A DNA stretch of 7,304 bases from Candidatus Aerophobota bacterium. Its GTDB lineage: Bacteria; Aerophobota; Aerophobia; Aerophobales; B3-G15. The DNA is taken from assembly GCA_003648845.1 (NCBI GenBank), contig QMQA01000057.1, forward strand, positions 1-7,304. The letters are read 5' to 3'. Each line of letters starts with the position of its first letter. Position 1 is the stretch's first letter. This document shows, in pieces, positions 1 through 4,814 of the stretch. Below the pieces are notes generated by a model. It saw only the letters and a list, made by a program, of their open reading frames with translations. It was not told the DNA's origin and searched no databases. Both the position numbers and the translations under genes were made by a program.

Positions 1-278
1 AAGAAAGGAAGCTTTTCTCTGATGAAGACGTCAACCCCGGGATTTTCAAGACCGATGGAATTTAAAAGACCGGCAGGTGATTCGGTAAGGCGAGGAGGGG
101 GATTTCCCTCACAGGGAAAAAGGGTTATAGTTTTTGTTATTACTCCACCTAATTTATTTAAATCTATATGATGGGAATACTCCTGTCCATACCCAAAAGT
201 TCCAGCTGCAACCAGTACCGGATTTTTTAACTTAACCGGACCCACCTCTGTGGTCAGGTCTACGTTAAACCCACCCAA
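1..278 (-). CDS. pyrD: Dihydroorotate dehydrogenase catalytic subunit, class 1B (partial, N-terminal 92 residues)
   Basis: FMN enzyme that oxidises dihydroorotate to orotate, the fourth step of de novo pyrimidine synthesis. In class 1B it works with PyrK, which passes electrons to NAD+. Only the N-terminus is present; the gene runs off the left edge. My own translation shows [18 protein letters not shown] (residues 17-34), then [12 protein letters not shown] (41-52), GNPPPR (58-63) and [15 protein letters not shown] (67-81), all hallmark stretches of class 1 DHODH around the FMN site. The active-site cysteine typical of 1B enzymes would lie outside the window. No ATG is available. I chose TTG at 278 because AGGA (284-287) sits 5 bases upstream; an in-frame TTG at 293 has no ribosome site. 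It begins 16 bases after the DUF1841 stop, so it is likely co-transcribed. Its partner pyrK is in the window but three genes upstream. Identity is firm; the start is less so. Confidence 0.93.
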   Translation of the reverse strand, partial: MGGFNVDLTTEVGPVKLKNPVLVAAGTFGYGQEYSHHIDLNKLGGVITKTITLFPCEGNPPPRLTESPAGLLNSIGLENPGVDVFIREKLPF

Positions 279-294
279 TTTTTTCCTTTTCAAG

Positions 295-762
295 TTAGGT
301 TATTTTCTCACTCATCTCACTCAATTTCTGAATATAGCTTAAGCGATCAAAAGGCTTTCTATACCTAAGGGCATCAAAAAGATACTCAGAAAAAATAGCT
401 ACAACCTCATGAATTGCATTGTGTCTGTCCACCCCTTGAGAAATCCTCCGGGAGATATAACGGTTTACCTGTCGGGGATTTTCCTCAGCAATCTGATTTT
501 CTATGGCAAGATGCAGGTAGACATGTAGATAAGGATTTTGTTCCCCGGCTGATCTGTTTGGACTGGCAGGAACACTTTCCCATATTTTGTGATACTCATT
601 GTGTTCCTGTAGAATTTTTGCCAGCCTTTTATCTTCTGGAGAAAGCTCTTTTTTCTCTTTTGTCTTTTTCCACACTTCCTGAATCCTTCTTCTCTGAGAA
701 CTCCCCATCGTTTCATTCCAGGCTCTGGATAGTCTTAGCTGAATTTCCTGATTTTTCTCCAT
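295..762 (-). CDS. DUF1841 family protein
   Basis: Protein of unknown function, 155 aa, close to the family's usual size. The C-terminal two thirds match what I know of DUF1841: EHNEYHKIW (residues 53-61), then [18 protein letters not shown] (74-91, the signature NPxLHxxLHLA block), HNAIHEV (114-120) and YLFDALR (127-133) before a short tail. The N-terminal 45 residues are charged and less family-like. There is no signal peptide or membrane segment, so it should be cytoplasmic and mostly helical. The regularly placed histidines (54, 58, 80, 84, 114, 118) could bind metal, but that is inference. I chose ATG at 762 because AGGAG (769-773) lies 6 bases before it; an in-frame TTG one codon upstream is too close to that site. 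It lies between the GTPase (46 bases upstream) and pyrD (16 bases downstream), probably in one transcript. Position gives no clear functional clue. Confidence 0.85.
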   Translation of the reverse strand: MEKNQEIQLRLSRAWNETMGSSQRRRIQEVWKKTKEKKELSPEDKRLAKILQEHNEYHKIWESVPASPNRSAGEQNPYLHVYLHLAIENQIAEENPRQVNRYISRRISQGVDRHNAIHEVVAIFSEYLFDALRYRKPFDRLSYIQKLSEMSEKIT

Positions 763-789
763 CAAAATCTCCTGAAAAATTTTTTAGGT

Positions 790-813
790 TTTGAAATTAA
801 ATTTGAAATTAAA
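790..813. repeat. Perfect 12-bp tandem duplication at the 3' end of the GTPase gene
   Basis: TTTGAAATTAAA occurs twice in direct succession (790-801 and 802-813, plus-strand reading). The copy nearer the gene supplies the TAA stop of the GTPase. Because the unit is a multiple of three, the second copy provides another in-frame TAA just after it. It looks like a small local duplication; no function is evident. Confidence 0.85.
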
Positions 814-1801
814 TATGAAACTCCAGAATATCGCCTTCCTCCAAAGGGTGCTCTCTTTCCACTTTCTGTCCCTTAAATTCATTCTGTCCCCAGATTCTGG
901 CATACTTTAAGTTATTAACGAAATCCTTGTGTATCGCTCTTGCTGCATCTATTACAGAACTTCCCCTTTTAAGCACAACAGGCTCTTCCATATCAGGAGG
1001 ACGACCAGGAACTTTGGTATAAACCCTTATAATATCAAGGGCACGGTAAAATTCTTCTTTTGCTCTGCTTATTTCTTGAGGAGAGGTTGCTGAGGTTGCT
1101 ATCACAGGAAAATTCTTCCCGTAAAGTTCCTTTAAAACGGATACCCTTTCCTCTGCTCCCTGAAGGTCATTTTTGTTGGCAAGGATAGCGATTTTCTTGT
1201 ATAAAATTCCCCCTTCCTCATCTATAGCATCTGTATTTTCTCCTTCTGATCTTATCTTCAACTCCTTAAGCTTCTCCAGCACAACCTCCGCCTGTTCCAG
1301 AATATCCTCTCTTCCAGCATCAACTACAATCAAAAGTAAATCCCCTCTTCTGATGATATCTCCCAACCAGGGAAAGTTAAACTCGGGGGAGATAGGAGGT
1401 GTATCTACAAGTTGAATCCTTATATTTTCATAAGGCATCATCCCTACGGCTGGTTCATGAGTGGTAAATGGGTAAGGGGCAATTTTGGGAGAAGCCCTGG
1501 TAAGAGCTGATAGGATGGTGGATTTTCCAGTGTTAGGTGGCCCAATTAAGATGATCTGGGCTGCTCCTTCCTTTGGTATCCTGTAAGGCTGAGATCTTCG
1601 GCAGGGGCCTTTTTTCTTTTCGGCTGCTTTTTTTAGTTTGGAGATTTTTGCTCTAAGGTCTGCTTGCAGCTTATCTGTGCCCTTGTGTTTGGGCATAATT
1701 GCAAGCATTTCCTGAAGAATGGAGATTTTTTCTTCAAAACTTTTAGCTTCTCTGTATCTTTTTTCTGCCTCATAATACTGAGGGGGAAGATTTGCCGGCA
1801 T
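809..1801 (-). CDS. TGS-domain GTPase of the DRG/Obg type
   Basis: P-loop GTPase, 330 aa, cytoplasmic. An N-terminal helical lysine-rich region (residues 1-65) resembles the basic start of DRG-like proteins. The G domain follows: G1 GPPNTGKST (87-95), G2 threonines in PFTTHEP (111-117), G3 DTPP (133-136), G4 NKND (209-212) and G5 SATS (237-240). The C-terminal part from about 259 to 330 is a TGS domain, ending in HPLEEGDILEFHI, the usual closing strand. Related DRG and Obg proteins bind ribosomes or tRNA, so a translation-linked role is likely but inferred. G3 lacks the glycine of the standard DxxG motif, which may alter how hydrolysis is triggered. The ATG start at 1801 follows a modest AGGTGG (1812-1817). 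A candidate promoter lies in the 70-base gap upstream. The gene may be transcribed separately as well as from the sigma/pyrK side. The family is clear, the exact subfamily is not. Confidence 0.92.
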   Translation of the reverse strand: MPANLPPQYYEAEKRYREAKSFEEKISILQEMLAIMPKHKGTDKLQADLRAKISKLKKAAEKKKGPCRRSQPYRIPKEGAAQIILIGPPNTGKSTILSALTRASPKIAPYPFTTHEPAVGMMPYENIRIQLVDTPPISPEFNFPWLGDIIRRGDLLLIVVDAGREDILEQAEVVLEKLKELKIRSEGENTDAIDEEGGILYKKIAILANKNDLQGAEERVSVLKELYGKNFPVIATSATSPQEISRAKEEFYRALDIIRVYTKVPGRPPDMEEPVVLKRGSSVIDAARAIHKDFVNNLKYARIWGQNEFKGQKVEREHPLEEGDILEFHI

Positions 1802-1826
1802 AAAATTTTCCCACCTGCTGGCAATT

Positions 1827-1862
1827 TTGACTAAATTCTAAACAATAGATATGAATAGTCAA
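1827..1862 (-). promoter_or_regulatory. Candidate promoter inside an inverted repeat, ahead of the GTPase gene
   Basis: On the minus strand TTGACT (1862-1857) and TAGAAT (1840-1835) are separated by 16 bases, a good sigma-70 pair. The same stretch is bounded by a perfect 7-bp inverted repeat: TTGACTA (1862-1856) and TAGTCAA (1833-1827), with 22 bases between the arms. One arm contains the -35 box and the other lies just downstream of the -10. This is the geometry of an operator, but no regulator is identified. It is not a terminator, because no T run follows in the direction of transcription. Confidence 0.5.
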
Positions 1863-1871
1863 GAAAGCTTT

Positions 1872-2603
1872 TTACAGAATGAGCTTTTTAAATCGGGCAG
1901 CATCCTCAAACATGTAGGTATTGTTAAACATTACATAAGTGGTACCAGAAAAGTTGCAGAGTTTTTTAAGATGGATCAGCTCCTCGTCTTTATACTGGTA
2001 TTTATATCCTCCCTTTCCATGAAGGCGAAAATACCTGATCTTTCCGCTCAGTGCGGGTTTATCCTTAAAGGGATCAACGCAATGGATAAGATCAAGCTCA
2101 CTGCAAATAGAACTTATCTTATCAGTTGTCCATTTTCCTCTTGGCTCCCATACCAGGATAAAATCCTGCCTTTCTATTTTCCGGAAAAACTCCCTTATAT
2201 TCTTCTCATTAACTGGAGTGGGTTTAAAACTCGGCGGGGATTGAAACACAATAATTTTCCCTCCGAGCATACGAGCAATCTCCTTTATTCTCTTCCAGGC
2301 AGAAAAGACCTGTGGTGTTGGTCTGAAAAAACCGTATAAATCTTTCACCTCTTCAGTAACAGACTCCTTAAGTTTTCGATAAGTAGGAGAGGAGGGAGGA
2401 TGAGTTATAAGTTGCCAGGCTTTAATGGTAAATTCAAATCCCAAAGGAGCTTCTTCTTTCCATCTTGTGATAGTTGAGAGGGAAGGGGGCTGATAAAATG
2501 TCTTTTGAATCTCCACAACTTCAAACTCTCTGCAGTATCTTTTTCTTGCAACAGGAAAGCCGCAACAGCCAACTTTGATTCTATCTTCCATCTGTTTTAT
2601 CAA
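1872..2603 (-). CDS. DUF72 family protein (YecE-like)
   Basis: Member of the DUF72 (YecE) family, whose known structures are TIM-barrel-like and whose biochemical role is not settled. The 243 residues are slightly short of the family norm but complete. Recognisable blocks are KVGCCGFPV at the start of the barrel (10-18), FEFTIKAWQLITHP (56-69, the usual F-x-F-x-x-K strand), GKIIVFQSPPSF (115-126), VWEPRGKW (151-158), YFRLHGKGGY (191-200) and TYVMFNNTY (222-230), the last two being the most conserved. No signal peptide or membrane segment is seen. The annotated start is TTG at 2603, which overlaps the pyrK stop by 4 bases (TTGA), a coupling arrangement. An ATG four codons further in (2591) is an alternative, and neither has a strong ribosome site. 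The overlap implies co-translation with pyrK, but no functional link to pyrimidine synthesis is known to me. Confidence 0.9.
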   Translation of the reverse strand: MIKQMEDRIKVGCCGFPVARKRYCREFEVVEIQKTFYQPPSLSTITRWKEEAPLGFEFTIKAWQLITHPPSSPTYRKLKESVTEEVKDLYGFFRPTPQVFSAWKRIKEIARMLGGKIIVFQSPPSFKPTPVNEKNIREFFRKIERQDFILVWEPRGKWTTDKISSICSELDLIHCVDPFKDKPALSGKIRYFRLHGKGGYKYQYKDEELIHLKKLCNFSGTTYVMFNNTYMFEDAARFKKLIL

Positions 2604-3418
2604 GTCCAGAGAATGTCCTTCACGTCAAATACCGGCCCTTCCTGACACACTCGCAGGTATCCTGTAGTTCCTCTAACTACGCAACCTCTACAGGCTCCAA
2701 CTCCGCAGCCTATAATCTCTTCCATCAACACTTCAGATGGGATACTATAATCAAAACTTAGTCTGGCAACAGTTTTAAGCATCTCTCGGGGACCACAGGC
2801 ATAAATCTTAAGCCTGGAAAGGGAAGGCAATTTCCTAAGGTAATCTTCTACCAGACTGGATACCAGCCCGTTATAGCCATAGCTTCCGTCTTCTGTAGCA
2901 ATATGCAGAATTATATTTTTGCCTTTGAACTCTTCCTGGCAGATAATATCTTCGGCTTTTTTAAAACCGAGAAATACCAGAATGGAAGTTTTATTTTTTA
3001 CCTTTTCTGTAATCTTGTGGGTAAGAAAAACCAGGGGGGCGCATCCTATTCCACCACCAATTAAAAGATGCTTTTCTGCCCCTTCAAGGATGGAAAAACC
3101 CTTACCACAGGGCCCGAGAATATCCAGCCTGTCCCCTTTTTTCACTTCGGATAAAATCTTTGTCCCTTTACCCACTACCTTATAAATTATCTCAATCCCC
3201 TCACTTCTCGCACCACTTATACTGAAAGGCCTTCTTAAAAGCGGTGAAAAATCATCTTTTACTCTAATATGTATGAACTGTCCAGGTTCAGCATTTGAAA
3301 AAGGAAATTCGGGTTTGAGAACAAGCTTATAGCAGTTAGCTTTTACATATCTATTAGATACAACCTCTGCTCTTACCCTCTGTGGAAAGGAGCATAACTT
3401 TTGCCTTTCACGCAACAC
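2600..3418 (-). CDS. pyrK: Dihydroorotate dehydrogenase electron transfer subunit (PyrK)
   Basis: Iron-sulfur flavoprotein of class 1B DHODH. It binds FAD and a 2Fe-2S cluster and passes electrons from PyrD to NAD+. The 272 residues fit the family. The N-terminal FAD barrel shows RRPFSIS (62-68) and KVVGKGT (80-86). The nucleotide-binding domain begins with LLIGGGIGCAPLVFL (118-132), and YACGP (206-210) is the usual later motif. The cluster ligands are visible as C238, C243, C246 and C258 in CGVGACRGC and its following segment. The start is GTG at 3418; an in-frame TAA just upstream (3424-3422) excludes anything longer. AAAAGG directly abuts the GTG, so the next codon, TTG at 3415, could be the real start. 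It follows the sigma factor gene by 23 bases and overlaps the DUF72 gene by 4. Unusually, pyrD is not next to it but three genes downstream. Confidence 0.95.
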   Translation of the reverse strand: MLRERQKLCSFPQRVRAEVVSNRYVKANCYKLVLKPEFPFSNAEPGQFIHIRVKDDFSPLLRRPFSISGARSEGIEIIYKVVGKGTKILSEVKKGDRLDILGPCGKGFSILEGAEKHLLIGGGIGCAPLVFLTHKITEKVKNKTSILVFLGFKKAEDIICQEEFKGKNIILHIATEDGSYGYNGLVSSLVEDYLRKLPSLSRLKIYACGPREMLKTVARLSFDYSIPSEVLMEEIIGCGVGACRGCVVRGTTGYLRVCQEGPVFDVKDILWT

Positions 3419-3441
3419 CTTTTATCTATCCCTTTTAATTT

Positions 3442-4596
3442 CTAAAGGCTGATATCTCTTGTCTGGGAACGGAGGGTATCCAGAAGCTCAAGATATCCCT
3501 GCAATTTCTTTTCCTCTGCAAAAGCTCTGAGTTTCTGAAGCGCTTTTTCCTGAATTTGCCTTATTCTTTCCCTGCTTACCCCGTACTTTTTCCCCAGTTC
3601 TCGCAGAGAGCAGGTCTTTTCATCTTCAAGGCCAAATCTTAGTTTCAAAATATCAAGTTCTCTTTCATCCTTTATTACTTTTTCCAGAAGGATCTTTACC
3701 TCTTTTTTCAGCATTTTCAAGGTTAACTCGTATACTGGAGAAGGAATAGCAGAGTCAGCAACAAAATTCATCATGGTGGTATCGCTCTCCTCATCTCCTA
3801 CAGGAGTATCAAAAGAAATGGAATCCTGATTAAACCTTAGAACCTCCTTTGCCCTATCTGTGGATACTTCCACAGTTTCAGCAATCTCTTCCGGGGTGGG
3901 TTCTCTTTGAAACTCCTGTTCCAGCTTATTTGAGGTGTAATTGAGCTTCTTTAAAAGATGGGCAATATGAACCGGCAGTCTGATAGTTCTACCTTGATCT
4001 GTTATAGCCCGGTTTAATGATTGTTTTATCCACCAGCTGGCATAGGTGCTGAACCTGTTCCCTATATCAGGATCAAACTTATCTACAGCATGGGAAAGAC
4101 CGATATTTCCCTCTTGAATTAAATCAGGAAGTGAGACACCTTGATGAACGTAATTTTTGGCGAAACTCACCACAAGACGCAGATTGGCCTGCATCATTTC
4201 CCTTTTATACTGCTCGTATATATCTTTAACCCTGAGGAGTGAGGTAATAAGATTTTCAATTTCTCCACCATAAAATCCCGCTATCCTGACAATCTTCTCC
4301 CTGTGCCGGGCAACGAAATTAACAAAGCCTCTAACCTTATCCATATTATCCTTAATTTTTGATAGATCTTCCGGAGAGTATCCTTCTCCCAGAAAGAAAT
4401 CTGATAGGTCCGGATTTTGTGTAGCAAAACTTATTATTTTACCCACAAGATCTACCAGCTGGCCTCTTCTGTGTTTTATCTTACGGGAAAGTTCTTTTTC
4501 CTCTTTTTGAGACAGAAGAGGAGACTTTCCAATTTCCTGGAAATAGTCTCCCAGAGAAAAATCAAAATTTTCATTTTTTGTTTTTATATCGTTCAC
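3442..4596 (-). CDS. Sigma-70 family RNA polymerase sigma factor (group 2-like)
   Basis: Promoter-recognition subunit of RNA polymerase, 384 aa with this start. Region 1.2 is at about 11-41 ([20 protein letters not shown]). Region 2 spans about 135-200 with [13 protein letters not shown] (138-150), [10 protein letters not shown] (158-167) and [17 protein letters not shown] (182-198). Region 3 follows from about 203, and region 4.2 is [20 protein letters not shown] (329-348), the -35-binding helix-turn-helix. Region 1.1 is absent and the spacer between 1.2 and 2.1 is short. In region 2.4 the residue matching E. coli RpoD Thr440 is Asn195, while the neighbouring Gln (Q192) is kept. This suggests an alternative sigma of group 2 rather than the housekeeping one, though a reduced primary sigma is possible. 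A tail of about 27 residues follows 4.2. I chose GTG at 4596 behind GAGGGGG. A second in-frame GTG at 4641 also has a good ribosome site and would add a hydrophobic leader. Confidence 0.93.
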   Translation of the reverse strand: MNDIKTKNENFDFSLGDYFQEIGKSPLLSQKEEKELSRKIKHRRGQLVDLVGKIISFATQNPDLSDFFLGEGYSPEDLSKIKDNMDKVRGFVNFVARHREKIVRIAGFYGGEIENLITSLLRVKDIYEQYKREMMQANLRLVVSFAKNYVHQGVSLPDLIQEGNIGLSHAVDKFDPDIGNRFSTYASWWIKQSLNRAITDQGRTIRLPVHIAHLLKKLNYTSNKLEQEFQREPTPEEIAETVEVSTDRAKEVLRFNQDSISFDTPVGDEESDTTMMNFVADSAIPSPVYELTLKMLKKEVKILLEKVIKDERELDILKLRFGLEDEKTCSLRELGKKYGVSRERIRQIQEKALQKLRAFAEEKKLQGYLELLDTLRSQTRDISL

Positions 4597-4651
4597 CTTT
4601 TCCCCCTCTTCTAAAAATAAAAATAATAGCACCAAAAGCACTACCTCTCCT
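4594..4651 (-). promoter_or_regulatory. Two in-frame GTG starts with separate ribosome binding sites for the sigma factor
   Basis: GTG at 4641-4639 is preceded by AGGAG (4651-4647) with a 5-base spacer. GTG at 4596-4594 is preceded by AGAGGGGG about 5 bases away. Both are in frame with the sigma factor and there is no stop between them. The upstream start would add 15 residues, [15 protein letters not shown], which are hydrophobic and unlike any sigma N-terminus I know. The upstream site is the better match to the anti-Shine-Dalgarno sequence, so the choice is uncertain. Confidence 0.55.
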
Positions 4652-4656
4652 ATCGC

Positions 4657-4683
4657 CTTGCAATCACTAACTGATTACACAAG
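4657..4683 (-). other. Hairpin in the sigma factor 5' leader
   Basis: On the minus strand CTTG and CAAG, then AATCA and TGATT, pair around a GTTAG loop, with a wobble pair and a 2-base bulge between the two blocks. This gives about 10 pairs. The hairpin ends 5 bases before the AGGAG site of the upstream GTG. No T run follows, so it is not an intrinsic terminator. A role in translation control is only a possibility. Confidence 0.35.
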
Positions 4684-4761
4684 CTTTTAAAAGGTAGGCT
4701 CTTGTACAATTTCTGCGTACGGAAGGGGCCTCTACTTCCCTGACCTTATAACTTGTCACTT

Positions 4762-4792
4762 ATAATATTAATTAAAATTTTTCCGATGTCAA
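4762..4792 (-). promoter_or_regulatory. Candidate sigma-70 promoter for the sigma factor/pyrK gene cluster
   Basis: A perfect -35 box TTGACA (4792-4787) lies 19 bases upstream of TATTAT (4767-4762, five of six matches to TATAAT). The spacer is long, so an adjacent AT-rich hexamer such as AATATT at 17 bases may serve instead. It sits 22 bases beyond the gspK stop. Transcripts would carry a leader of about 115 bases to the first GTG or 160 to the second. The rest of the 218-base gap (4597-4814) holds only the leader hairpin, a short GGAAG/CTTCC inverted repeat near 4720-4740 and the ribosome sites; I see no gene or terminator there. Confidence 0.55.
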
Positions 4793-4814
4793 CCCCTCCG
4801 CATAAATTTATTAC

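Noticed and set aside
501..716. 71-codon minus-strand frame within DUF1841
   Set aside because: It overlaps a conserved DUF1841 block in another frame and has no signature of its own.
1851..2339. Open frame of 162 codons on the plus strand opposite the DUF72 gene
   Set aside because: The opposite frame matches DUF72 across its whole length; this one shows no family features.
4657..4683. Hairpin considered as a terminator before the sigma factor
   Set aside because: No T run follows the stem in the minus direction; it is kept only as a leader structure.
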